DNA from: Pseudomonas kielensis
GTDB lineage: Bacteria; Pseudomonadota; Gammaproteobacteria; Pseudomonadales; Pseudomonadaceae
NCBI RefSeq assembly: GCF_014236655.1
Contig: NZ_JACMYG010000003.1
Span: forward strand, 124,001 to 188,000
Direction: 5' to 3'
Length of the DNA stretch: 64,000 nucleotides
Positions within the stretch are counted from its first letter, which is position 1; each line of letters starts with the position of its first letter. Positions 11,763 through 20,367 of the stretch are shown here, one piece after another. A program made the translations under genes and the position numbers. A model generated the notes under the pieces. It was not told the DNA's origin. It did not search any database and saw nothing but the letters and a program-made list of their open reading frames with translations.

Positions 11763-12397
11763 ATCATGACTTTCTTCCAGTTTTTGTTCGGATCGTAAGT
11801 GATCACAACAAAGGGATTTTCCCCCCAGTCCTCGTCTGGTCCAGTCACCTTCGATAGAGCTTCTGTTTTTTGCTCGGGAAGCATCTCGCTGGAAACTAGG
11901 GTTTCAAAATATGGCCTCCCGCGATGATCGAAGTATTGCTCATTCATCCCCCCTAGGGCGTCCATCTCTTCCATCATGTTCAGAGCGACCATCGCGGGAA
12001 TTGTCCAGCAACCATTCTTTGTCAGGTAGAAACGGCGATTCGAGCCATCCGACGAATATTTTGTCCGCCAACTCAATGTCCACCAGGAATGATCGACTGA
12101 TGCACTGGTCCGTTGCTGCAATGCAAGCTTTACCGGAATTCCTTCTATGATTCTCTCCACCTCGAGTCGACGATCATAGGTTGTCGATGGAGTGCGATCG
12201 CTCACAGCCCTCTTCACGGAGGCCGCCAAAGAGGCCTGTGCGACTATCCATTGCTCTCGATACTCATCTGCCGCCAGAAGCAACTGGCCCTGATTGTCCT
12301 TGGTGGGTGTCTGGAGATTGAGAAATTTTTTGTTGCGACTGTCGAAAGGCGTCGAAGCCGTTCGACTAAATGATGCCGACACATCGAGTCCATCCAC
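11735..12397 (-). CDS. Hypothetical protein, 220 residues, probably chimeric or truncated
   Basis: An unrecognised protein with many aromatic residues (DHSWWTLSWRTKYSS, SNRRFYLTKNGCWTIP) and a C-terminal FVVITYDPNKNWKKVMIVN. There is no signal peptide or membrane segment. Its 3' end runs 28 bp into sequence that reads as recombinase in another frame, and its start lies only 20 bp from the divergent VOC gene, so both ends may be rearrangement junctions. Base use is more AT-rich than the VOC gene beside it. I cannot assign a function. Confidence 0.5.
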   Translation of the reverse strand: MDGLDVSASFSRTASTPFDSRNKKFLNLQTPTKDNQGQLLLAADEYREQWIVAQASLAASVKRAVSDRTPSTTYDRRLEVERIIEGIPVKLALQQRTSASVDHSWWTLSWRTKYSSDGSNRRFYLTKNGCWTIPAMVALNMMEEMDALGGMNEQYFDHRGRPYFETLVSSEMLPEQKTEALSKVTGPDEDWGENPFVVITYDPNKNWKKVMIVNTDIATC

Positions 12398-12417
12398 GTT
12401 GGCAACAGGAGCCCACC

Positions 12418-12867
12418 ATGAGCACCACCCTTACTCCCTACCTCAGCTTCAACGGCAACACTCGCGAGGCCTTTGCATTCTACGAAAAGGCGCTCGGCGC
12501 GAAGATCGAAACCATGATGAGCTACGCCGACATGCCTGCGTCCGCCAACCCCGGCGAAGGCTGTGATAGCGGCAGCGCACCCAGTGGGGATGGCATCATG
12601 CACGGCTGCCTGGCGCTGCCCGGTGGCGCGATGCTGTTTGCCGGCGACACCCCGCCCGGCATGCCATACGAAGGCGTCAAGGGCGTGATGCTCGCGCTTC
12701 AGTACGACACGATCGACAAGGCCCACAGCACCTTCCACGTGCTGTCGCAAGGTGGCCAGGTGACGATGCCGCTGGCACCCGCGTTCTGGGCCAAGACCTT
12801 CGGCATGCTGACCGACCGCTTCGGCGTGAGCTGGGCCGTCAACGGCGAACCGGTCGCGTTTAAGTAA
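12418..12867 (+). CDS. VOC-family (PhnB/glyoxalase-like) protein
   Basis: A 149-residue vicinal-oxygen-chelate protein of the PhnB type, starting MSTTLTPYLSFNGNTREAF with the conserved FYEKALGAK and later LTDRFGVSWAVNGE. Proteins of this group are cytosolic and mostly uncharacterised; some resemble bleomycin-resistance or demethylubiquinone methyltransferase-like folds. The ATG at 12418 is chosen over upstream codons because AGGAG lies 6 nt before it. After the stop, another AGGAG plus ATG opens a frame of only eight codons (12891-12914), apparently the cut start of a following gene. Confidence 0.82.
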   Translation: MSTTLTPYLSFNGNTREAFAFYEKALGAKIETMMSYADMPASANPGEGCDSGSAPSGDGIMHGCLALPGGAMLFAGDTPPGMPYEGVKGVMLALQYDTIDKAHSTFHVLSQGGQVTMPLAPAFWAKTFGMLTDRFGVSWAVNGEPVAFK

Positions 12868-12986
12868 TTCCGTCGAACCAGGAGAAAGACATGGGCAGGC
12901 CAACGAATGGTTGATGCGTTACCTGGTGCACAGACTTTGCCGTAGAGCGCAACATGGTCTTGCATAAGACTGAAGCTCGCCTACAT

Positions 12987-13174
12987 GGGGTCAAGCCGAG
13001 ATAAGGGAAAACTCATTTGGTCTGCAACTACTTGTCGGAATTGAAAATTCCAGAGACCAGGCGACAGGCGTGCGAGGATAGGTCGAGGTCTGCGCCTATC
13101 CTTCAGTGAAACCATTATAGATCAACAGCTTACGGAATAAATGTCCTGATTTTCCTTTATCTCGGCTTAACCCC
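12987..13174. mobile_element. 188-bp Tn3-type miniature inverted-repeat element (TIME-like)
   Basis: GGGGTCAAGCCGAGATAAGG at 12987 and its inverted partner ending CCCC at 13174 bound 188 bp without a gene; 23 of the first 25 bases match between ends. This is the form of Tn3-derived miniature elements known from Pseudomonas. The right end cuts istB exactly after its AHK codons. The 5-bp flanks (TACAT left, TTGTG right) do not match, so it did not arrive here as a simple one-step insertion. It may form a composite with the end at 10817. Confidence 0.6.
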
Positions 13175-13539
13175 TTGTGTGCCAGCGCGCAAGCGAGCCA
13201 GGTTTTGCCTACGCCAGTGGGGCCGCCGATGATCAAGTTCAGGCCGTCCCGTAACCACTGGCCGCTGCCCAGTTGCAGGATCAGTGACTTGTCCAGACCA
13301 CGGGGGCTGCGGTAATCGATGTCTTCCAGGCAAGCGTTATGACGCAGTCGGGCCGCTTTTAGGCGGCTGCTCAGGCGCGTGTTTTCACGCTCGGTCAGCT
13401 CGCGATCAACCATCAGGCCCAGGCGTTCCTCGAAGCCGAGGCTGGCGATATCCGGCGTGCTGTGTTGCTCGCTCAACGCTTTGATCATGCCGTGCAGTCG
13501 CAGGGTTTGTAGTTTGTCGAGGGTTGGATTGGGTAGCAT
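13175..13539 (-). pseudogene. istB: IS21-family helper ATPase IstB, 3' truncated
   Basis: IstB is the AAA+ regulator that assists the IS21 transposase. Residues 1-121 are typical (MLPNPTLDKLQTLRLHGM, GFEERLGLMVDRE, and Walker A in GGPTGVGKTWLACALAHK). At 13174 the frame runs into the Tn3-type end and adds 26 foreign codons to a stop at 13096, losing about half of the usual 250 residues. The start lies 17 bp after the istA stop, as in intact elements. It is not functional. Confidence 0.85.
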
Positions 13540-13556
13540 TTTGGTGCTCCTTCAGG

Positions 13557-14180
13557 TCAGTGGTAGTAGCCGGGGCCGCGCAGGTTGATGTGCTCTTCGG
13601 GTAACAGCGGCAGGTTTTGTTGGGCCAGTGGCAGCCGCTCCAGACCTTGGCGAAGGATCGATTCGAGGCTTTTGTAACTGCACGCACCCAGCGCCAGGGC
13701 GCGCTGGCAAGCAGCTTCCAGCCGATCTTCGCCATGGTGTTTTCCTAGGCGCAGGATGCCCAGACAGGCACGGAAGCCGTCCCGCGGATGGATCCGGCGT
13801 TCGAGGATGTAGGCGATGACACCAGCAGTGTTCGGCCCGGTTTGCTCCGCCCAGCCGATCAGCCGTTGCGGTGTCCATTCGGCGTGTTCGCGGTGGCTCT
13901 TGGGCATGTGCTCGGTTTGGGTAGTGTGGCGGCCTTTGTACAGCGAGCGCAGATGGCTGGCCACTCGTTGGTTGGCGTGGAAGCACTCCACCGTTTGCGC
14001 CGTCAGGCGCACTTCGAGCTGGTGCTTCACCAGCTGGTACGGCACCGAGTAGTAATCCGCATCGCCACCACAGTCGAGTTGAAAATCCTCTATTGGGAGC
14101 GCAACGGGTTTTGCCTTTGGCTCAAGCAGAAATTTTGGGGGTATGTGTCTGGGTGCTCCATCACCTCTAGATCGGTACAT
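13557..14180 (-). pseudogene. istA: IS21-family transposase IstA, C-terminal fragment
   Basis: From about residue 40 onward the frame matches the IstA C-terminus (DADYYSVPYQLVKHQLEVRL, FHANQRVASH, then PRDGFRACLGILRLGKHH). The N-terminal DNA-binding and DDE catalytic regions are missing, and the first 30-40 residues of the frame look unrelated. About 165 of some 500 residues remain. It lies just upstream of istB in normal IS21 order. Remnant only. Confidence 0.8.
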
Positions 14181-14345
14181 GTCATGACCATCGCGCTGAA
14201 CGCAGTGGCGCCCAGATTATTCCATTTGCGGGGTTCAGTAGAACACGCTCGAAAAACCTAAAAATAGTTACTAAGGTTAAAGCATTGAATTACATTGATA
14301 AAATCAAAGCTAACGGTTAATTAGGGTCCAGAATTGTCGGAGGCA
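14181..14345. other. Rearrangement scar between IS21 remnant and kguT
   Basis: An AT-rich stretch with no gene. The kguT frame loses family similarity at about 14345, and the istA frame above about 14080. I could not recognise an IS end here. Confidence 0.5.
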
Positions 14346-15265
14346 ATCAGCAACGGTGGCCAGACAAAACGTTTACGTTTCTGCAGTTTGTCCGAGCCCC
14401 AGGACACCAGCAGCATGCCGATCACGGCCGCCAGATACGGCAGGGCCGACAGCCAGCCGGCCTCGATCATGTCCATCTGCGCGCCTTGCTTGAGGATCGA
14501 CGGCAGCCACAACACGAAGCCGTAGACACCGATGCTCCAGCAAAAAAACTGCAAGGCCAGGACGATGACTTTCGGCGAGCGGAAGGCTTCGGCGTAGTTC
14601 TTCACCGCCTTGATCCCGACCTGTTCGGCCGCCAGGGCGCTTTCCAGGTGGTGTTTTTCCTGGTCGTTGAGCCATTTGGCCTGCGCCGGACGATCGTCGG
14701 CCAGGCGCCACCAGATGAAGGCCCAGAGCACCGCCGGCAAGCCTTCGATGATGAACATCCAGCGCCAGCTGTAATGCTGCACCAGATAGCCGGAGACCAC
14801 CGACATCCAGAGCATGGTCACCGGGTTGCCGAGGATCAGGAAGGTATTGGCGCGCGAGCGTTCGGCGCGGGTGAACCAATGACACAGATAGATCAGCATC
14901 GCCGGCATCACCGCGGCTTCGACGACGCCGAGCATGAAGCGGATGACGATCAGCCAGTAGGCGTTGGAGACCACCCCGGTCAGGGTCGCCAGGCTGCCCC
15001 AGAGGATCAGGCTGACAAAGATCAGCTTCTTCACGCTGTTTTTCTGTGCGTAGATCGCGCCGGGGATCTGGAAGAAAAAGTACCCGAGGAAGAACAGCGC
15101 ACCGAGCAACGACGACAGGCCTGGGGTGATCATCAGATCGGCGGCCATTCCGGAAGCGGCGGCGAAGCCATAGTTGGCGCGGTCCAGATACGCCAGGCTA
15201 TAGGTGATAAAGACAATGGGCATGATGTACCACCAACGGCGGGCGGCGAGTTTTGGCGTTTGCAT
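14321..15265 (-). pseudogene. kguT: 2-ketogluconate MFS transporter, 3' truncated
   Basis: A major-facilitator protein of the anion:cation symporter family. It starts at the ATG at 15265 (ribosome site CAGGAGC, MQTPKLAARRWWYIMPIVF) and has about eight visible membrane segments. FFFQIPGA, GVVEAAVMPAML and WRWMFIIEG are typical of KguT/GudP-like transporters of about 430 residues. At RFVWPPLLIA (about 14350) similarity stops, and five foreign codons lead to a stop, so 314 residues remain and roughly the last four segments are gone. The name rests on position after kguK. kguD, expected next, is missing. Confidence 0.78.
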
Positions 15266-15376
15266 GGTAGTGCTCCTGAGCTTGTTGTTTTTGTCGCAGC
15301 AGGTATCGGAATCTTCAGTGATCGGGTTGGCCTTATCGTAAGCAGGCCGCAAACGGGCGCTAGCCCCACAGGGTTT

Positions 15377-16363
15377 CTATGCCCGGCACAAATCCCCAGT
15401 GGGAGCGAGCTTGCTCGCGATGGCGGCCTCAAATTCAGCAGACATCTCAAGCCGGGTCGGCAGGCCCTCCATGTCGCCACGGCTCTGCACGGCGCGGCTG
15501 CCAATCCAGTTGGCCCGTTGCACCGCGTCGCTGACGCTGTGGCACTCCAGCAATGCGCTGATCAGGCCCACCGCAAAACCATCGCCGGCACCGACGGTAT
15601 CGACCACCTGCGCCACCGGCACGGCGGCGACAAAGCCCTGGTCCTGCGCCGTGCGGTAGTAGGCACCGTGGGCGCCGAGCTTGATCGCCACGACCTGGGC
15701 GCCTTGATCCAGATAGAACGCGGCAATGTCCGCCGGGTCGTCGAAGCCGGTCAGCAGGCGGCCTTCGCCCAGGCCCGGCAACACCCAGTGGGCGAGGGCG
15801 GCCAGGCGGTTGATCTCTGTGATCATCTGCTGCTCGCTGGCCCACAACGCCGGGCGCAGATTGGGGTCGAACGACACGGTGCGGCCGGCAGCGCGCATCT
15901 GCGTCATCAGCTCCAGAGACAGCTCGCGGGCGGTCGCCGACAGTGCCGGCGGAATGCCGGTGGCATGCAGGTGCCGGGCTTGCAGCAACGGCGTCTGGAT
16001 CGCCTGGGGCGACAGGTGACTGGCGGCCGAACCCCGGCGGAAGTATTCCACCTGGGGATCGGCGCCGGCTTCCTCGCGGGACTTGAATTGAAAGCCGGTC
16101 GGGTGCAACGGATCGACGTCGACCTGGGAGCAGTCCAGGCCTTCACTTTGCAACGTGTCGAGGACAAAGCGCCCCAGGGAGTCAGCGCCGACCCGGCTCA
16201 GCCAGGCCACCTTGAAGCCCAGTCGCGACAGGCCGATAGCGACATTGCTGTCGGCCCCGGCAATGCGTTTGTGAAAGTTTGCGACCTGCGCCAGGTCGCC
16301 GGTTTGCTCGGCGACCAGCATCGCCATGGTTTCGCCAAACGATAGGATATCGACTTCAGACAT
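15377..16363 (-). CDS. kguK: PfkB-family sugar kinase, 2-ketogluconate kinase
   Basis: A 328-residue ribokinase-family kinase; in this operon it should phosphorylate 2-ketogluconate to 2-keto-6-phosphogluconate. Motifs: N-terminal [14 protein letters not shown], substrate site [15 protein letters not shown], and the anion hole and catalytic Asp in [20 protein letters not shown]. Its start overlaps the kguE end by 8 nt. The last 15 or so codons ([14 protein letters not shown]) are read through a REP element, so the C-terminus is probably an extended, non-conserved tail. KdgK is the alternative by sequence; operon context favours KguK. Confidence 0.85.
   Translation of the reverse strand: MSEVDILSFGETMAMLVAEQTGDLAQVANFHKRIAGADSNVAIGLSRLGFKVAWLSRVGADSLGRFVLDTLQSEGLDCSQVDVDPLHPTGFQFKSREEAGADPQVEYFRRGSAASHLSPQAIQTPLLQARHLHATGIPPALSATARELSLELMTQMRAAGRTVSFDPNLRPALWASEQQMITEINRLAALAHWVLPGLGEGRLLTGFDDPADIAAFYLDQGAQVVAIKLGAHGAYYRTAQDQGFVAAVPVAQVVDTVGAGDGFAVGLISALLECHSVSDAVQRANWIGSRAVQSRGDMEGLPTRLEMSAEFEAAIASKLAPTGDLCRA
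15399..15426 (+). repeat. REP element overlapping the kguK 3' end
   Basis: GTGGGAGCGAGCTTGCTCGC followed by GATGGCGG, the common Pseudomonas REP. It lies inside the last codons of kguK. Confidence 0.85.
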
Positions 16364-17138
16364 GGGCGTGCTCCGGGCCGGGTTGACCCAAGCGGGCGAG
16401 GACGGCCACGTGCTCGGTGGTCAGTTGCTGCAGGTCATCGGCCTGTAACGGGTATTCGGCGGCGCGGGAGATGCCCGGTGCCATGTGCGTGAGCAACTGT
16501 TCCCACTGCTGCAGGTCGGCGGCGGCCGGCGCAATCGCCACCAGCTTGCTGTCGGCGCGGCGGGTCACCGCCTTGCAATGCACGTAGGCGACATGCCGGC
16601 CCAGCAGGCGCGCAGCAGTGGCGGCGCTCTGGTCCTGCCAGGACCAGTTGCCGATATCGAAGGTCATCCGCACCGGCAACACGTGTTGCTCTACCTGCGC
16701 GAAAAAACGCTGGAACGGCTCGATGCGTCCGCCGTGCAGGGTCTGGTCGTTTTCCACCAGCAACTGCACCGCGTGCTCGGCCAGGCACGCGGCCAGGCTG
16801 TGCAGGTCGTTGGTGTCGGTGAAGTAGCCCAGGGACACCTTGAGCCAACGGGCACCGAAGCTCTCGGCGCGTTTGAGGGTGGCGGCCAGCAACGGGTTGG
16901 GCTGGGCGCGACCGGCGACCCACAGTTCCAGCGGCGAGGAAAACACCGCCTCAAGCCCCTGTTGCTCAATGGCGTGGGCCAGTTCCCGCGGGTCTTCGCT
17001 GGTCAGCAATTCTTCGCGCCACTCAATCCGCTGGGCGCCGGCCTTGGCCAGGACCTCGACAAATGCCAGTTGGCCCACCTGGCGAACTAGATCGGCGCCG
17101 TAGCTGGACAAGCTGATGGAAACAGGTGATTTACTCAT
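16356..17138 (-). CDS. kguE: Sugar-phosphate isomerase/epimerase family protein KguE
   Basis: A 260-residue xylose-isomerase-like TIM-barrel protein, first gene of the kgu operon. Features: [10 protein letters not shown] early, FSSPLELWV, and the metal-site strands [18 protein letters not shown] and YVHCKAV. Members of this family bind a divalent metal through Glu, Asp and His; the exact reaction in 2-ketogluconate use is not established. The ATG at 17138 has GAGGT upstream, and a perfect PtxS operator ends 14 bp before it. It overlaps kguK by 8 nt. Confidence 0.83.
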   Translation of the reverse strand: MSKSPVSISLSSYGADLVRQVGQLAFVEVLAKAGAQRIEWREELLTSEDPRELAHAIEQQGLEAVFSSPLELWVAGRAQPNPLLAATLKRAESFGARWLKVSLGYFTDTNDLHSLAACLAEHAVQLLVENDQTLHGGRIEPFQRFFAQVEQHVLPVRMTFDIGNWSWQDQSAATAARLLGRHVAYVHCKAVTRRADSKLVAIAPAAADLQQWEQLLTHMAPGISRAAEYPLQADDLQQLTTEHVAVLARLGQPGPEHAHV

Positions 17139-17151
17139 TGTTATTGACCTC

Positions 17152-17165
17152 TGAAACCGGTTTCA
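17152..17165. promoter_or_regulatory. PtxS operator in front of kguE
   Basis: TGAAACCGGTTTCA, a perfect 14-bp palindrome identical to the PtxS site described in P. putida and P. aeruginosa. It lies 14 bp upstream of the kguE start. Confidence 0.88.
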
Positions 17166-17218
17166 TTTTTGTTCAAAAAAAATCTGCACACCTGTGTAGC
17201 AACTGCCACCTGTAGGGA

Positions 17219-18268
17219 TCAGTGGCGGGTGCCTGAGGATCGTGGTGAACGGGACAATTGCGTCGACCCGCGCACAACCAACTGCGCCGGGTAATCCAGG
17301 GTCCGCACGGGGCCGTCGTCGCCGCGCAAGCGTTTGAGCAGGCAGTCGAACGCACTGGCGCCAATGGCTTCGGTCGGCTGGGCGAGGGCGGTGATGCCGC
17401 TGCCCACCAGCGGGTACCAGTCCAGATCATCGAGGGCGATCAGGCCGACGTCGGCGAACAAGTCGCAACCCAGTTCACGCAGCGCCCGAGTGGTCGCCAG
17501 GGCGGCAATGCCGTTGGCACAGAACAACGCTTTAGGCCCGGGTGCCGGGGCGTCGAGGAAGGCTTGCAGATGGCCACTGAGTTCGACACCGGTCTCGACC
17601 ACCGCCCCCCGCAGCGCCGGGCGCTGGCCGATTTGCTGCTCAAAGCTGGCAACGCGTTCGATCCGCGAACTGGTGCCGTCATAGGGCTCGCTGACCAACA
17701 GCACGTCGCGGTAGCCCTGGTCCTGCAGATGGCTCAAGGCGGTGTGGACGGCGGCCGGGTTATCCAGGCCGACCAAGTCGCTGTGCAATGACTCGACCTT
17801 GCGGTCCACCAGCACCATCGGCATCTCGCGGTGCAGTTCGCGCAACAGGTCCGGGTGGTGACCCAGGGTGTTCACGATCAGGCCTTCGATGTTGTACGAG
17901 CGCAAGGCTGCCAGGTGCTGGCTTTCCTGCTCGTCATCGCGATCGGTGTTGCACACCACCAGGCTGTAGCCGTGCTGGCGGCAGGCGGTTTCCACGCCAT
18001 GCATCACGGCAATTGAATAGGGGTTGCGGATATCGGCCACCAGCATGCCGATCAGGCGGGTGCGCCCGCGTTTCAGGCCGCGGGCCATCTGGTTCGGGCG
18101 GTAACCCAACTCGTCGATCGCCTGCTCGATGCGCAAGGCAATGGCATCGGACAGCAAGGCGCGGTCTTCGCCGATGAAGCGTGACACGCTGGCCTTGGAT
18201 ACCCCGGCGCGTTCGGCGACATCGAGCATGGTCACGCGGCTGCGTTGGGCGGCAGAAAAACTATTCAC
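17219..18268 (-). CDS. ptxS: LacI-family repressor PtxS
   Basis: A 349-residue LacI-family regulator. The N-terminal helix-turn-helix reads TMLDVAERAGVSKASVSRFI, the hinge is YRPNQMARGLKRGRTRLIG, and the rest is the periplasmic-binding-like effector domain (ALFCANGIAALATTRAL near the end). PtxS represses the kgu genes and its own gene and is released by 2-ketogluconate. Two perfect 14-bp operators flank the gene, one before kguE and one 53 bp upstream of its own start. Gene, operators and operon order agree. Confidence 0.92.
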   Translation of the reverse strand: MNSFSAAQRSRVTMLDVAERAGVSKASVSRFIGEDRALLSDAIALRIEQAIDELGYRPNQMARGLKRGRTRLIGMLVADIRNPYSIAVMHGVETACRQHGYSLVVCNTDRDDEQESQHLAALRSYNIEGLIVNTLGHHPDLLRELHREMPMVLVDRKVESLHSDLVGLDNPAAVHTALSHLQDQGYRDVLLVSEPYDGTSSRIERVASFEQQIGQRPALRGAVVETGVELSGHLQAFLDAPAPGPKALFCANGIAALATTRALRELGCDLFADVGLIALDDLDWYPLVGSGITALAQPTEAIGASAFDCLLKRLRGDDGPVRTLDYPAQLVVRGSTQLSRSPRSSGTRH

Positions 18269-18320
18269 GGCGACGACCTTATTATTGGAGTTATCGGCAG
18301 CAGCGTCGGTTAGCCCTCGC

Positions 18321-18334
18321 TGAAACCGGTTTCA
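18321..18334. promoter_or_regulatory. PtxS operator upstream of ptxS
   Basis: A second perfect TGAAACCGGTTTCA, 53 bp upstream of the ptxS start, consistent with autorepression. The remaining gap to 18525 shows no gene. Confidence 0.88.
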
Positions 18335-18525
18335 GGAGACACCAAAAGCCTTTGGGTCGTCAAGCGCGAAAATGCGGGTTTCGAAAAAAGTTGATCAAGC
18401 GCGTGCGCCATCGTCTGGATCACGGGTTGGGCACAAAGGCAACTGGCAGATCTGTCAGGTACGCAACAGGTCGGTTTGGTCAGACACTGTGCGACACAAG
18501 GTTAACGCGCACAGGAGCTTCAATC

Positions 18526-19587
18526 ATGATCTGCAGTCCCGGTGGAATACAAGGAGAACGAACCAGCCCCACAACCGCGCGCCTGACGTGGGATGAGCCC
18601 TACACTCAGTGTGTGTATTGCCCCTATAACGCCTCGGGTTATGAGGTCATGGCCGAGGGGCTTGCGACCCTTACCGTGAGCCGCCCACCGTGTGTCATCA
18701 ACGGATTGAACCCTAATCAAGAGTACTTTTTTTATCTCTATGCCAAGGCGGCGGGCAACATCCGCTCCAACCCGAGTCGGGCTCGCATAGGGCTGTATGT
18801 GCCGGATCGCACGCCACCGAGCAAGCCAACGCAGTTACGCACTGAAAGTGTGGCGAGTAAGAGGGTCAACCTGGCGTGGATGGCGTCGGTCGACAATGGA
18901 GGGGTCGTTGAGTATCAGGTTTTCTGTGACGGGAAACTGATGGGCAGTACTGATAGCACTCGTTATACGGTCGCCAATCTGAATGATATGACGACTTATA
19001 TTTTCATGGTGCGGGCGAGGGATCCCGATGGAAACTATGCCGATTCCGACCCCTTGACGGTCTCCACCCCAGATTGGACAGCCCCTTCCACGCCTGGAAA
19101 CTTGAGGGCGAGCGCTATCACCAACAACTCCGTCGTCCTTGAGTGGAACGCCTCGCAAGACAATGTCGGAGTGAGTGGGTATGAGCTGCGTAATGGCAGT
19201 TGGCTGCTTGATACGGTCAGGGATACTCGCTATCAGGTTGCAGGGTTGAGCAGTAACACCAATTACAGCTTTTCGGTGATCGCCCTGGATGCTGCCGGTA
19301 ATCGCTCGGATGGAACCGTGATCTGGGTAACCACATCCGCCGAGAGCAACGCACCGACTGAACTCAGATTGTTCCGTCAACTGGGCCGGGGTGACCTGAC
19401 CTGGAGGCCACCGGTACAAAGTGGTGGTGTCACCGGGTACCAAGTATTCCTGGATGGAACCTTTCTCCGTGAACTGAGCGATACGTTTATCAGCCTCTAC
19501 AATTTGACGCCCGGCACTGAACACCTGTTTGAGGTGCGTGCCATACGCAATGGTGTGCTCTCGGATCCCGCTTCGATCCGTGGTTGA
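18526..19587 (+). CDS. Protein made of about four fibronectin type III repeats
   Basis: A 353-residue protein composed almost wholly of FnIII modules. Repeats start near residues 8, 93, 183 and 277, with recurring signatures such as VNLAWMASVDNGGVVEYQVF and VVLEWNASQDNVGVSGYELR and closing motifs like NLNDMTTYIFMVRARDPDGN. There is no signal peptide, membrane segment or enzyme domain. The ATG at 18526 is preceded by CAGGAG; an open frame upstream to 18181 is antisense to ptxS and crosses its operator, so it is not used. Similar proteins can be secreted or appendage-attached; here no partner gene is adjacent. Confidence 0.75.
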   Translation: MICSPGGIQGERTSPTTARLTWDEPYTQCVYCPYNASGYEVMAEGLATLTVSRPPCVINGLNPNQEYFFYLYAKAAGNIRSNPSRARIGLYVPDRTPPSKPTQLRTESVASKRVNLAWMASVDNGGVVEYQVFCDGKLMGSTDSTRYTVANLNDMTTYIFMVRARDPDGNYADSDPLTVSTPDWTAPSTPGNLRASAITNNSVVLEWNASQDNVGVSGYELRNGSWLLDTVRDTRYQVAGLSSNTNYSFSVIALDAAGNRSDGTVIWVTTSAESNAPTELRLFRQLGRGDLTWRPPVQSGGVTGYQVFLDGTFLRELSDTFISLYNLTPGTEHLFEVRAIRNGVLSDPASIRG

Positions 19588-19591
19588 TCGC

Positions 19592-20233
19592 TCAGCCAAA
19601 CAGTCCCGCCGCGATATTGATCGAAAACCCCAATATCGCGGTGTTGAATACAAAACCAATCAACGACTGGGCCAGGACAATTTTGCGCAGACCTCGGCTG
19701 GCCACGCCGACATCGGCGGTTTGCACGGCCACGCCAATGGTGAAGGAGAAGTACAGAAAGTCCCAATAGTCGGGGGTTCGCAGGCCTTCGGCAAAGCGCA
19801 GCGGCGGTTCCTTGCCTTCCCAGGTGTAGAACAGGCGGGCGTAGTGCACGCTGAAAATGGTGCCGATCAGCAGCCAGGAGCCGATCACGGTCAGGCCGGT
19901 AAAGCCGTAGCGCAGGAGCTTTTGAGTGGCATGCGTGTCGCCGATTCCCGCCAGTTCGAAGGTAATGGCGGCGAGGCTGGCAATCGCGGCAATGCAGACG
20001 ATGAGCAGCACCAGCCCGGCATTTTCGTCTTCGACCTCGGCGATGCGTTTGACGTCATCGGCCTTGGCGCGGACAGTGAGCCACAGCATCAGGGCCAGGT
20101 AGGTCCAGACGCCGGCATTCCAGCCAATGAGGATGTTGCTGATGAAGGAGTCGGCGGGAGCCAGAATACCTGCCGTGATGCCAATCAGGCTGGCACAGGT
20201 GAGGCGAGGGTGGGTGCGCACGAGGTGGGGCAT
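19592..20233 (-). CDS. DUF1345 family integral membrane protein
   Basis: A 213-residue inner-membrane protein with about five hydrophobic segments, among them [30 protein letters not shown] and [20 protein letters not shown]. The central [28 protein letters not shown] and the C-terminal [25 protein letters not shown] are hallmarks of DUF1345, whose function is unknown. It ends 4 bp from the convergent FnIII gene. Confidence 0.82.
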   Translation of the reverse strand: MPHLVRTHPRLTCASLIGITAGILAPADSFISNILIGWNAGVWTYLALMLWLTVRAKADDVKRIAEVEDENAGLVLLIVCIAAIASLAAITFELAGIGDTHATQKLLRYGFTGLTVIGSWLLIGTIFSVHYARLFYTWEGKEPPLRFAEGLRTPDYWDFLYFSFTIGVAVQTADVGVASRGLRKIVLAQSLIGFVFNTAILGFSINIAAGLFG

Positions 20234-20313
20234 GGGGGCTCACTGCAATGGGACTTGAAAGAACCATAGCGCAGCGCAGCCCGTTGTGGCCATAAAGGTG
20301 AGCCTGATGAAGC

Positions 20314-20358
20314 CCTGTGGGAGAGCGAGCGGAGCACCGCCCGACCCGCCCCCACAGG
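20314..20358. repeat. Degenerate REP hairpin after the RND operon
   Basis: CCTGTGGG (20314-20321) pairs with CCCACAGG (20351-20358) around a GC-rich loop. It lies just beyond the stop of the RND permease gene and can serve as a terminator or mRNA stabiliser. Confidence 0.6.
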
Positions 20359-20367
20359 TGAGGTTGC

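Noticed and set aside
14486-16345. A plus-strand open frame of about 620 codons opposite kguT and kguK
   Set aside because: Antisense shadow without a ribosome site or recognisable domain.
18181-18525. Upstream extension of the FnIII gene
   Set aside because: It runs antisense through ptxS and across its operator; the ATG at 18526 has a proper ribosome site and starts just before the first module.
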